Assembly: GCA_963693285.1 (NCBI GenBank)
Contig: OY848917.1
Location: 4,268,618-4,332,617, forward strand
Origin: Xestospongia muta
Taxonomy: Eukaryota > Porifera > Demospongiae > Haplosclerida > Petrosiidae
DNA: 64,000 nt
Direction: 5' to 3'
Below the pieces are notes generated by a model. The model made no database searches, had not been told where the DNA came from, and worked only from the letters and a program-made list of their open reading frames with translations. Shown here piece after piece: positions 1 through 10,500 of this stretch (its first letter is position 1; every line of letters starts with the position of its first letter). The position numbers and the translations under genes are program-made.

Positions 1-576
1 AAATTGTAGTAGTCCCAACAGGCTCGTAAATGCTGTCTTTTCTTTGTCTCTTTCATCCATCTGAACTTACCAATAACCTTTCATCAGGTCTAGAGTTGTG
101 AGATACTTTGATTGTCCGATGTTATCCAGTAGATCATCGATCCTTGGCATCGGATATGCATCAAACTTAGTTTTGGCATTCAGCCTTCAGTATTCAACGC
201 AGATTTGATTACTTCCATCCTTTTTCTTTAGTATCACTAGTGGTGATGCCCATTCACTAGTTGACTCCTCTACGATTCCATCGTCTTTCATTTCTTGTAG
301 TTCCTTGATTACGTCTCTTTTGATAGCCGGCGGTATCCGATAGGATCTCTGTCTTATGGGGGGCCGTTGATCGGTTGTGTTAATTCGGTGTCTCACTTTA
401 GTTGTGACACTATTTCTTGCTTGTATAACCTGTGGGAACGTTTTGATTAATTGTTCTACTTTCTCTTTTTGCTTCTTTGTTAATTGCTCCCCGTACACAG
501 CATCCTGTATATTCTGTTGTTCTTTCTGGTAGCAGGGAACCTCCTCCTGTTTGTCAGATATCTGATTCATGAACAT
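1..576 (-). pseudogene. Reverse transcriptase N-terminal part (truncated by window edge, with stops)
   Basis: Open from 576 to 187, then two in-frame stops (just below 190 and near 72), with clear RT similarity continuing to the window edge. Visible family features are the IRQRSYRIPP segment, EWASPLVILKKKDGS (fingers region) and, after the first stop, the TLDL...GY block that holds the first catalytic Asp. The YxDD box and RNase H lie outside the window. The start overlaps the integrase by about ten bases in the -1 frame, so the two were one polyprotein with integrase first. Confidence 0.85.
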
Positions 577-1646
577 CTCCGGTTCGTTCCACTTTTCAGC
601 ATGTTCACGTGAAAGAGCTTTCGTCTTTTCCTTCCATCCGTCATTTCCAGTTCATAGTTAACCTTCCCTACTTTCCGAATTACATTGTAGGGTCTTTTCC
701 ATTTGGCTAACAGTTTCTCTGTACGAGTGTGTAGCAATACTAACACTTTATCCCCCACCTCAAACTGGGTCTCTCTGGCTCTCTTATCATACAAGGTCTT
801 GTGTGTCTGTTGTGCTTGTCGCAGATTCTCCAATACGGTCTCCTTTGCTGCCTCCAGGCATTCATAAATCCGGATAACATATGTAATTATGTCATCTCCT
901 CTTGGTTTTCCTCCGATCCATCCTTCTTTTAAGATGTCCAGGGGTCCTCTAACATCTCTTCCACAAACCATCTCGAAAGGACTGAATCCCGTGGATGATT
1001 GAGGCACTTCTCTGTAAGCAAATAGGATGTAGGGAACAAGCTTGTCCCAGTCCTGTCCTTCCTCGTCAATCATCTTTCTAAGCATCTGTTTGAGGGTCTG
1101 GTTGAATCTTTCCACCAGTCCGTCCGTTTGAGGGTGATATGGTGTTGTCCGGACAGGTTTTACTCCCAGCATTTTATACAGCTCCTGCAGCAGCTGAGAC
1201 GTAAAATTGGTCCCTTGATCGGTGACTATCTCCTTTGGTACCCCGTGCCTAGAGAACAGTTCCATCAATTTTTCAACTACAGCTGGCGCTGTGAACCTTT
1301 TCAGTGGCATCGCTTCAGGGTACCTGGTCGCGTAATCACAAATGACCAATATGTACCTGTGTCCTCGTGCTGTTTTGGGTAATGGCCCCACTATGTCCAT
1401 GGCCACTTTCTCAAACGGTTCCCCTAGTATTGGAAGTGGTACTAACGGTGCTTCGCCTGTCACCCTTCTCCCAACCAGCTGACACTCCGGGCATTGTCGG
1501 CAATACTTCTCAACGTCTTTGAAAACACTAGGCCAATAAAATCGTCTCAGGATACGTTGGGCTGTCTTCTGTTTTCCCAAATGTCCTGCTAATGGTAAAG
1601 CATGTGCCATTTTCAACACCTGTGTCCTGTATTTTTCTGGTAACAC
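567..1646 (-). pseudogene. Ty3/gypsy integrase
   Basis: This 359-codon open frame carries the whole integrase: an N-terminal HHCC zinc site (His15, His22, Cys49, Cys52), a DDE catalytic core with Asp84, Asp143 and Glu179 (35 residues between the last two, as usual), and a C-terminal chromatin/GPY-like region with WKRPYNVI. It follows the protease frame without a gap apart from one stop codon. It ends early through a frame change at the T run 593-596 on the plus strand; the overlapping frame then continues as RT. The domain itself is intact. It is listed as a pseudogene because the polyprotein around it is interrupted. Confidence 0.9.
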
Positions 1647-1649
1647 GAT

Positions 1650-2516
1650 CTACTCATACTCGGTTCCTTCGTTCCTGGATCTCCATACATGAAGCAACAC
1701 TCCCCGTTTTTCTTTGACTCTGGAGGGGTCCTCCCCACTCCTCCAACGTTGGACTTCTGGATCTTCCTGCTGAGCCCTGCTCAGCGTACTCGTGTCCTTT
1801 TCATCAGACATCACTCGTGATTTGTTGGCCTTACTCTTCTGTCCCCTTGACAGGTCCTGTCTGGCCGGCCTGCTCCTCCCGAACAGGTCCTCTGAGAAGT
1901 CAAACTCCTCTCCTAGCGTCGGTTCTCGTCTCTGACTTTCTGACTGATCTTCCTGATCATCCTGATTATTCAGCTGCTTGTCTTGAGCCACAGTCACCTC
2001 TTGCTCCCTGTGCTCAACAGCTTCAACGTCCTGCATGTCTGCTTCCTTTTGAGGTCTTTGCTCCTCTGTGATCGTCCTTGATTGGCCTTGAGCCAGTGGT
2101 TCCTCTTGAAGCCTCTGCTCCTTCTCAGCCCTCTCTCTTCGAGCCCGTGCTCTCGTAGTCACCACAAACTGTTGCTCATGTCTTTTCTGAAGTATCTCCC
2201 TGAGTTCCTCATCAGACAGACATTGGGCAATCATCCAGTCAATCGGTAGATCTCTGCCCAGGAGAACAGGTACTGCTAGGCGTTCCGCTACGGCCACCTT
2301 TGTTGAGTACTTTTCTCCTTCTATCTCCAGCTCCACTTCGGCCAGCTTGCAGTTGATCCACTCGCCATTTGCAATCTGTGAATGCCTGGTGTTCCCTTGT
2401 ACTTTACTTGGACTCACCAAATCCTTCCGAACAGTAGTCCTAGAACACCCAGTATCAACTATCATCTTGACTTTTGGTCCACCATCCACTCGCCCCAGCC
2501 GAATGTGATTCTCGCC
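1650..2516 (-). pseudogene. Retroviral-type aspartic protease and Gln/Glu-rich linker
   Basis: In the same frame as the zinc knuckle but after a TGA at 2517-2519, the reading frame carries the active-site triad VDTGCS around 2448-2456 and the downstream VLLGRDL motif seen in retropepsins. A long charged linker rich in Glu, Gln and Arg follows and ends at the TAG at 1650-1652. The integrase continues immediately in the same frame. There is no reverse transcriptase between protease and integrase. The TGA before the protease could be a natural readthrough point or a mutation. The other breaks in this copy make mutation likelier. Confidence 0.8.
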
Positions 2517-2519
2517 TCA

Positions 2520-3548
2520 TTCCTCACAAGCAAAAGCCTCTTGTTTACATTCTCGGGCATAGTGTCCCTTCTTGCCACACTTGTAGCAAGTAATCTCCCA
2601 TTTTGGAGTGATCTCCCTCTTGAATGCAGCTTTGAATGGAGTAGTTCCATTCGTCTGAGGTTTCATACCTCTGGTTTTCGATAGGGTCGTCCTTCATTCG
2701 CTTTTCGTTCGTGTGGGTGGTAAGTGAGGTACAACTGTATTAACTCCACCATCTGGTCAGTTTTGACTGGCTGTCGTTCTCCCACCCAGGTCTGCATCTC
2801 CTTTGGCATTCCACTCAGCAATTGTTCAATCACAAGCTGTTGACGTATCTCATCTGGAGACATATCTTCAGTTAGCCATCTTCGGATCAGCTGTTCTGCT
2901 TCCCGTACATATGCCTCAGGGGTTGACTCAGTCGTCCACTTCTTTTCTCTGAATTTCCACCTTTGTGCCTCGGTAGTGACTTCAAAGTGCTTCATGAGTC
3001 TCTCTTTCAAGTCTCGGTACGTGCATTTATCAAATTCCATGTACTGGCTTACTTCCCTTGTTTTGCCAGTCAGACTCGGGACTAAATACTTCAACCAGTC
3101 TTATTCTTCTACTTCATTTAGTGTCATCGTCCCTTCGAAGGCTTCCAGGAAAGAGAGCAATATCTTCTCCTTTCTTATACTCGGCAAAGTTTACTCTTTC
3201 ATTCCTAGCCACAGGTCGCTTGCCCATCTCCTTCAAGATTTTCTGAAACTCTTTCTGTTGTTTTTGTTGCTGATCCATTATTTGCTGTTGTAACTCCTGT
3301 TGTTGTACTTGATTCTGGTGTTGCATTTCTTGTTGTAATTGCTGGAATTGTTGTTGACTATTGACCAATTGTTGTTGGAACTGTTGTTGACTACTGGCTA
3401 GCTGTGCCATCGCTGCTGCAAGTTTCTCCATATCAGATTCGTCTTCACTCTGTATACTTGTTTTTTCAGAACTATCCGTTAGTCTAGTGGGCTTCTGGTT
3501 GTGTCTTCTATTTACCTCCATCCGGAGCTCTTTATGGTACTTCCGCAA
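2520..3548 (-). pseudogene. gag: gag (broken), Gln-rich with CCHC zinc knuckle
   Basis: The first piece (3548-3114) has a basic N-terminus and then a long Gln-rich, probably coiled-coil stretch. The second piece (3094-2663) is capsid-like, with SPEAYVREAEQL-type text typical of gypsy gag proteins, and is in another frame. A CX2CX4HX4C zinc knuckle (CYKCGKKGHYAREC) follows at 2547-2588 in the frame of the protease. The frame change lies around 3145-3160 and a stop around 3101-3103. Gag would package the element RNA; the breaks would prevent full-length product. Confidence 0.8.
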
Positions 3549-3615
3549 ATATGGTAATCGTGACGTTTTTGCTCCCGTTTAGTCGGTAGGGTCCTCGAAT
3601 GTCTACTGTTTCTCG

Positions 3616-3638
3616 TCGAATCCCCCCCGCCGCCACCA
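3616..3638 (-). other. tRNA primer-binding site
   Basis: Five bases after the LTR end, the minus strand begins TGGTGGCGGCGG and continues through a G run to ATTCGA. On the plus strand this reads like a tRNA 3' end (a TTCGA-like T-loop, acceptor stem, then CCACCA). The match therefore seems to extend about 23 nt into the T-arm. I cannot name the tRNA. Confidence 0.65.
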
Positions 3639-3643
3639 AATAA

Positions 3644-3897
3644 TGTTACAGAGTGACTAAAATAGTTTTAAACTTTTAATAATAATAATAATACAGTTAC
3701 ACAAACCATCAACAACTGTCCTACTAACTCCTCTATAAGTATTAGTTCTTTATATAGTCCTGGCCAGGATCACTTGGGATCACTGGACCACTTTGGAATT
3801 TCCTTTCCTGTCTTATGATTGGTCTGCTTCGTTCTTAATTAAGTGATCCGCTAGCTTGACCTGATCCACTAGCTCGACGTATATTATCCGTCACACA
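3644..3897 (-). repeat. 5' LTR of the retrotransposon
   Basis: On the minus strand this segment of about 250 bp begins TGTG(TG)ACGG and ends TAACA, so it has TG...CA ends, and it lies directly before a primer-binding site and gag. A TATA-like motif sits inside it. The upstream boundary could be 3895 or 3897 because of a TG repeat. The partner LTR is outside the window, so target-site duplication cannot be checked. Confidence 0.75.
3749..3756 (-). promoter_or_regulatory. TATA box in the LTR
   Basis: TATATAAA on the minus strand, about 140 bp into the LTR and about 105 bp before its 3' end, where a U3 promoter would be expected. This is a motif match only. Confidence 0.5.
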
Positions 3898-5581
3898 AGA
3901 ACATCGTCAAAGAAATCGAAAGCATAAAAGAATTTTCAGGCTGCTGAGGTCAAGTGCCGTTTCTCGAAATATGAAAACTTAATGTGGAGATTTTTTAGTA
4001 TGCTGTAGAGAATCTTAGAGGAATATGGATCAGCAAGACAGAAGGCCGTTGGTCGAAGCAATCATTAGAAAAGTTCTGAAGTGTTTTGTGGACTTGGAGC
4101 AAAGTAACGCATTCAGGAAATGTCTCAAAGCACTGACAAAACTGCTACTAATAAATAATATATTGATTTATATTTGTACTATGGGACGTTTCCAAAGAAC
4201 GCTTCATTTTCAAGTTACAATAAATTTTGTATATGAAATATTGAAACATTTTAAAGCGTCATATATATAAAGGCACAGAGAAAAGTTCATCACGAGTCTA
4301 GCACTTAATCTTGCTTGGCAATTGAATGATACTATTACTTACTCAGTTACAGCTTCACAGACATGTCAATCAGAGTGCAAAGTACCCAGTAAATGACAAA
4401 GCTTTTTTCCCTTTGATTGAAGAGAAATTCTGAGTCATCAAACAACAGTTTGTAATATGTATCACGTGATCCCATCAATAATTTGACCACACCTTGTCCA
4501 ATCTTAAATGTACATGTTACATGCACTCTGCAGTATAGACTTACACTGGGCACCGCACCGAGGTTAAGCACTTTAGTGCATTTTTATTATCTGTTTACTT
4601 TGAATGTGCTAGAGTACAATACAATATATGGGGATGGGCACCTACCCTCCCATTTCTACTCCACTAGCTGTGTCAGAATCAACACTAGACTGTTATTTTA
4701 TATCAAGCAGAATAATGTAAACTACAATGCACACTTATATACCAGGAGCACTCCCATATATGTCAGTGAAGAAAACGTTATAACACAAATCTAAAAGCAA
4801 AGAAAAAGTTGTTATATACTGACAGTATATCACTGTTTAAGTAAATTGGTTTGTTTTAACTGATTCATAGATATTTTAGCTGCATGAATTCCTACAAAAT
4901 ACATTATAGTGTGTATGAACAAACTTCAAGCATAGTAGCAATCCTAACCTAGCATCTTAAATCATTATTAGCTCTAACAAGGAACTACATAAACTGTCAA
5001 TTCCATAATACAATAAATGTAATTTGTTTATTTTTTCACACCAATTAATTTTGCTAAATGCAAATCAGCCAATCAATTTTTACAGTGATATAATCTTTAC
5101 ACTGACTACTAATAACACATGCTTTAAAGTTGACCTTAAAATAATATTCTCATCATATGTCTGTTGTGGTAAGTAATATACCAGTCACATGTACTGCAAA
5201 TAAGAGTTGATTCATAATTTAATTTATAAATGTCACATGATTTGTTACTATTCATAATATACATAGTATTTTCTACTCACAGTAGCATATAAAATGTCGT
5301 TTATAATTATAATTAAATTTATAATTAATATACCATTAATAGCAAAAATAGCATTGAAGGAAATAATACATCGTAACATTTTACAAAAATTATATACAAG
5401 CATCACACAACAGTTTATCTCACAATACTCATTGAACTTATATTGTTATATATTACATAAGACCCAATAAAATAAGTCTATACAAATGACACATAGTCAA
5501 ACATAAAAGATGCCTGTCTCCTTCATTGAATAGTAATGATTCTGATCTCATTTCTACTGACACCACTGACACTGAAATATT
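3898..5581. other. Intergenic, nothing recognised
   Basis: AT-rich DNA between the LTR and the decayed gene at 5582. A short plus-strand frame at 4025-4270 and a minus-strand frame at 4347-4571 are open, but neither shows a motif I recognise nor flanking splice signals that I trust. Confidence 0.5.
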
Positions 5582-6770
5582 TTAACATACAACAGGAGGA
5601 GATACTGGATGGAATGGAAGAAGTTCCATATTATTAAAACTAGAAAGATGGTTGAGACAGTCCCAGACATGATAGAATATAATACTACAAAATATTACAA
5701 ACACTACAGATACTAAAACAATGCTCGACACATTGTTGTTTGGATTTTCCAGAGGTTTGTACATTCATATAAGTCATAAACATGAGGCTGAAAACGAATG
5801 ACAACTCCAGGCAAAACCAAAAAATATCTTGATATGCTCCTCTCAAGTAGAGAATATACAAGGAGGTATAAAAAGCCAGCTTACACTAGCCTCAATATCT
5901 AGAGACACAAGCAGTGCTAAGACAACACAAACAAGTAGCAAATTGCCAGTCCAAAAAAGGCAATTTTTCTTATATGGATTTCCATTTGCATCAAAGTAAG
6001 TCTTCATACATGTTGACATTGTGGCAGCACTGTACGTGCTTCAAGAGAGGTCCTTCAAATAATGGCATAATGAAAGATAGAATGTATATGGAACAAGTAG
6101 TTGAACAAGTACAGCCAGTGAGACAGGAACAAAATGAGAACAACATTTAGATGTTGGGTATTAGTCCACGTGATTCTATTTTCACCACTGCACCTCATGA
6201 ATATTGGTGAATTAAAGGGACTAGAAAACAGTTCATATCAGTTTGGTATAAGAGACAAGGTTCATAGTGGCTAGTACTGGAATTGGTTGTCTTTCCACAA
6301 GTCGAACTACTTTACTGGGACATTCTGATAATGTTACAATGATTATTAGGAGGACCAAAACATAGCCTTGAAAGATAAATTGCATCCATACCTTATGGCA
6401 GGAATCCATACCCTCAAAGAAACTAATCTCAGTACCCAGATCTAGATTGACATGAGACTAAGTCCTTTAGTAAATTGTCTACAGAGTAGTCCAGATTGAG
6501 TGAGAAAATATTGCTTGTTAGGATAGTCAAACAAAACTAATGTTACTGTGTTACAGTAAACAATGGGGCAGTTAGGATAAATAATAACACAATCTGAGTC
6601 ATTTTTTCCAACTAATCCACATGTCACTATCTAGGTATTATTTGAGTGTTAACATCACAAGTTATTGAAAATGAATTTAATTCAGGCTTGTGATGCAAAC
6701 ATCATTTTTCAATGTAAACCCAATTGGACAGGACTCAATTGCAAGTGTAACTTCAAGGACGTAAGCTAAG
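5582..6770 (-). pseudogene. Decayed C-terminal half of a beta-helix/multi-pass membrane protein
   Basis: Scattered frames on the minus strand run in the order of one protein. There is a Cys-rich part with ESCPIGFTLKNDVC (about 6690-6740), DSDMW (about 6620), NCPIVYC (about 6560) and SGLLCRQ (about 6485). Then come NLDLG and EGMD (about 6410-6450), a hydrophobic GYVLVLLIIIVTLSE helix (about 6340), VLATMNLVSYTKL (about 6260), an FDANGNPYKK-like loop with a further helix (about 5950-6005), and a last helix in the open frame 5764-5582 (SSIVLVSVVFVIFCSIIF). I recognise this pattern from large extracellular beta-helix proteins with an NRSGLLCGQC-type motif and C-terminal membrane helices in sponges and cnidarians. 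Stops and frame changes break it. The join near 6440 skips the first membrane-helix region that should follow the LCGQC-type motif. Family assignment is from memory. Confidence 0.6.
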
Positions 6771-7582
6771 GAGTCACATGAAGGTGATTCACTGATTAAA
6801 CTTTCAAGTGTTACATAGACTTGTGTTGTGTTTAATGAAGGGTTTCTCTAAACTTGAAGGTAACATTTGTGTAGTTTGCATTTTGTCAATTGTTGTCAGT
6901 ATGTACAGTAGAAAGGTATGATAATGATGTCAACTTTAGCACACTTTCTGTTAATCTATCTTATAAACCAACAGTAGCTAGTGATATACATTTGTAACAG
7001 GATCAATTTGTCTGCCTGATTCACAAAGACACACTGGGATAGGATGTTATGACACTACTAACACTTAATGTTTAGGTTTTGGAGGAAGGGATTGGTATTA
7101 AAATATGCTAATCTCAAACTGTCTTGCCAGTCTTTATTTATATTGATATATAATAAGGCTGTACTGTGTGTATTTCAAGTGATGTGTCTGATATATAGAA
7201 TTATTATAGTAATATATTGGGACAGACTGAAGGTAGCATACAATACATACATTGACAATATCATTAAATGAATTGAAACCCAATAAATTTAACTACTTCC
7301 CTTGTATTTACTATCATTGGTTTCTTTACTTGTGTTATATATAGCTAATCAGTTTCCATCTAGATTGGTTAACAAATTGAAATGATTATTTTCTAATGGT
7401 TTGAAAGGAAAAGGACATGATTTGTTTTAGTATCAAATATCAATTTATCTATTATTCTAGTGCTGAAAAAATAGACAAAAATGTTAAAACATCTTCTAAT
7501 AAAATAAAATTTGATAGCATGATAATTATTGCATAAACAAAAAAATTTTTAAATTTAATAAAGAATGTATAAATCATCAGAG
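6771..7582. other. Intergenic / 3' flank of gene A
   Basis: AT-rich stretch between the decayed gene and the stop codon of gene A. It should contain the 3' UTR of gene A (minus strand). An AATAAA-like hexamer on the minus strand near 7134 is a possible polyadenylation signal. No gene is seen. Confidence 0.4.
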
Positions 7583-10500
7583 TTAACTTGGCTTGGGCCT
7601 GTCACGAGTAGTGAATCGCAAATTGAAGTCTCCTCCCTCATCAGGTGATATTGTATTCTCTTCATTTCCTGACCCCTTCTCTACTTTGAGTGAAACAGGT
7701 TTTCCATGATCAGAAGAACCTTTTCTCATATCTGTTGGAGATGATGAACCACCCTCTTCATATTCATTTAACATGATGACCTTTTGAGTTTCCATTTCTG
7801 GTCCTAGCAATAAATAAGTAATAACGACAATATTACACAATGGAATGAAAGAGAACTATATATTTCTATGATATAAATAAATTATGAGATATTGACTATT
7901 TCATTATTGTAATTTCAGTAGGAGGAGCAATTAGTCTTTCACTAGTATTCTTTTAACAAAACAATATAATTTCTAATAATGGTGGCTCCTAATATACAGT
8001 AAATATCTTCTGAGTCCTGGCTTATTCTACTATAATATTAGGTGTGTTTTAACTATGCAATCAATATTTGCCAATGCACAAATAATTAGAGTGGAAATAA
8101 TCTGACTTCCATCAACAATAATGATAGTGGTATGACAACTGAATTTTATGTCAAGTCAAAATTCACTTATGTGCAAAGTAATGTAGAGTAATTCCTGCTT
8201 GTATGAGTACCAGTCTTGAGCCTGACTAGATGACAATGAAGTGATAAGTTTGAAGGCATGAGTAGACCTAGTTGTATAATTTATAGCTTGCTTGTATCAT
8301 TTGTACTGTGCTTAATGACAAAACAGTTAATACGAACCTCAGACACTTTTATAAACACAATGACCCAAGACGCATGATGATCATTGCTACCTAACTTGCT
8401 ATATTAATTCAAATCACATAAATAGGTACTGCTCTAATTCAGATGTCATTTCACTGTTAAAGGCTAAATAATTATTATGGGCTGTGTGTATCAGATATTA
8501 TACAACATTTGTGTTATGACATACCTGTACTATCTAAAGGTACTTTCTTAATGTCAGGTTCTTGCTTTGGTTCCTTCATAGCTTCTTTCTCTGTATTGGT
8601 TTCATAAGTACTAGAGGTCTTTTCGTCCACTTGTGATAATGGAGCTAGTTCATAATCAATCTGTTTGTAGACACCACTGGTACCTACACTAGTAGATAAT
8701 GTACGATCTACAGAGAATAAATAACATTGAACAAGTAAGAAAATAATCCATTATCTATGAGAAGCATAATATCATTAGTAATATTTTACTAAGTACTCAT
8801 GAGATAATAGAGCAAAACAATTAATTTAATATTGTACAATGGACTTTATCAAAACAGAAGGTACACTTCATTCAAAATCTATTTCCATCCTATCTATAAT
8901 ACTTAAGTGAATTATTAAACTATGTAATGAGGAAATCCCTGTGATGAGGTCAGTTCCCAATGTGCCTGTTTTATTGTAGATATACTAGAATTTATTTATT
9001 TAGTAAAACCTTGATATTTGTTGTATTTCTTCTTATCAAATATGCCACTCGAAGATTTCTGTACAAAAGATATTAACATTGTAAATTTTATTTACATTAA
9101 CATACCTCAGTTGTAGTGTCTTCTTTACTGGATAGTTTTAACTTCTTTGCTATAGCATTCCATACCTAGTAATTGACATCGAACATATTATTGAAAAGTA
9201 CAATACAGGATAATATCTTAATGACAGTTAAATATTGACTTGCCTTATCATTTCTGACAACATGAAAGAAGAAAATTGCTGCACCCTAAAACAAAATATA
9301 AAAATAGTTATTTATGTGTGACTAGACAAAGTCCCCAGAGGTTTATATGATATAATCTGATGTGCTAATGAATATAACTTGTTCCAATATCTGAATTACA
9401 ATGTCATAAAATTTCAAACCGTCATATATTACTTTATAATATATAGTAACACATATCAATAATTGTTTATAAACATACCTGTAAGCTATTAGCAACTGTA
9501 AAGAGCCATGCCAACCAAGATGTGCCTTGATTAATAGCAAATAATCCAATCACCCATGTCACACCCAACAGTGGTAGTAAAATAACTGATGCTTTAATAG
9601 TAGCTCTGGAATGAACAATATTACATGATAACAGGATTATCAAGACTATATAATATTAAATATATAATATTAAAACATCATTGTTTAGAACTACACTGTA
9701 TTGTTTTATGACTATTGTCTTTATTATTTATTTACATATTTAGAACTCACTTTACTAAATCCACACGTTTGTTAGCTTGTAATCGTTGAGCATTCCTGTT
9801 TCCTCTATTTTTAATTAAGCTGATAATAACCAGCACTAAGAAAATACTATTGATCTACAAAAACAAAGCATATGAAAACAACATGGAAATACAAGACATA
9901 ACACATACAGTTGTACAACTAATTTAGTTCTATAAATATTACTTTTGTTATACCAAGGGTCAAATAACTCCACTATAGCATTGAATAAACAAATGATCAG
10001 TATAATACAATACTAATAATAGTTTGAATGAATATTATGACGAGAGTTACTTCTTAATGTGGTTAAACTTTTATGAGAACAACAAGGTATGTAAAATTTA
10101 CAACTGCATGAAGCAACACAAATGTTATTTCGTCCAATCCAATTTTAATCATATACTTTAAAGTACTGTTGTCATGAGAGATGACCACTTGCGTACAAAC
10201 TAAAGGTCAAAACAACTATTTTTGCTAGATCTACAGAATACCTGTATGATGGCAAAGTTTCCTTGAACAAAGGAGCTAGTTCTTTCAGCTAATAGCTCTC
10301 ATGAAAACTAGGGCTATTCCAAAATACTAAAAGACCATGTTATAAAGTACCTAGAAGGCTCATATGTTTTCATTTTCTTGGGTGAAAATTTGAGAGATAG
10401 TGGTTCCCAATAATGTCAGAGAGATTATAAAACTTTGCTCCATTATCTCTAGGTATTTTAATTTAATGAAGAATTTTTAAACTGGTATGTGTACTCTAAA

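Larger units (their letters stand above)
1..3897 (-). mobile_element. Decayed Ty3/gypsy-class LTR retrotransposon, integrase before reverse transcriptase (5' portion)
   Basis: Read on the minus strand from 3897 downward, the window holds an LTR, a primer-binding site, a Gln-rich gag with a zinc knuckle, an aspartic protease, an integrase and the first third of a reverse transcriptase. The window edge removes the rest of the RT, the RNase H and the second LTR. The copy is broken: gag shifts frame near 3145-3160 and has a stop near 3101, gag and protease are separated by a stop at 2517-2519, protease and integrase by a stop at 1650-1652, integrase and RT by a one-base shift near 593-596, and the RT has two stops. 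It is therefore unlikely to be autonomous. Integrase and RT motifs place it in the Ty3/gypsy class. The PR-INT-RT order is not the usual one for that class. Confidence 0.9.
7583..9243 (-). other. Gene A: cytoplasmic tail (exons 37-40)
   Basis: After TM7 the tail runs VWNAIAKKLKLSSKED, a Lys-rich piece (exon 38, GIFDKKKYNKYQ), then acidic and Ser/Thr-rich segments ending at the TAA at 7583-7585. It has several potential phosphorylation sites and no recognised domain. The intron between exons 37 and 38 is only 47 bp. Confidence 0.65.

Noticed and set aside
1817..2071. Plus-strand frames across the retrotransposon (also 1128-1382 and 2382-2684)
   Set aside because: Antisense shadows of protease/linker, integrase and gag coding sequence.
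4025..4270. Plus-strand open frame of 81 codons near the retrotransposon
   Set aside because: No recognisable motif, no convincing splice sites and AT-rich composition; likely chance.
8525..8660. Shorter version of gene A exon 39 starting at 8660 to restore the frame without exon 38
   Set aside because: Its acceptor has a poor pyrimidine tract. Adding the 49-bp exon 9010-9058 restores the frame with better sites at both ends.
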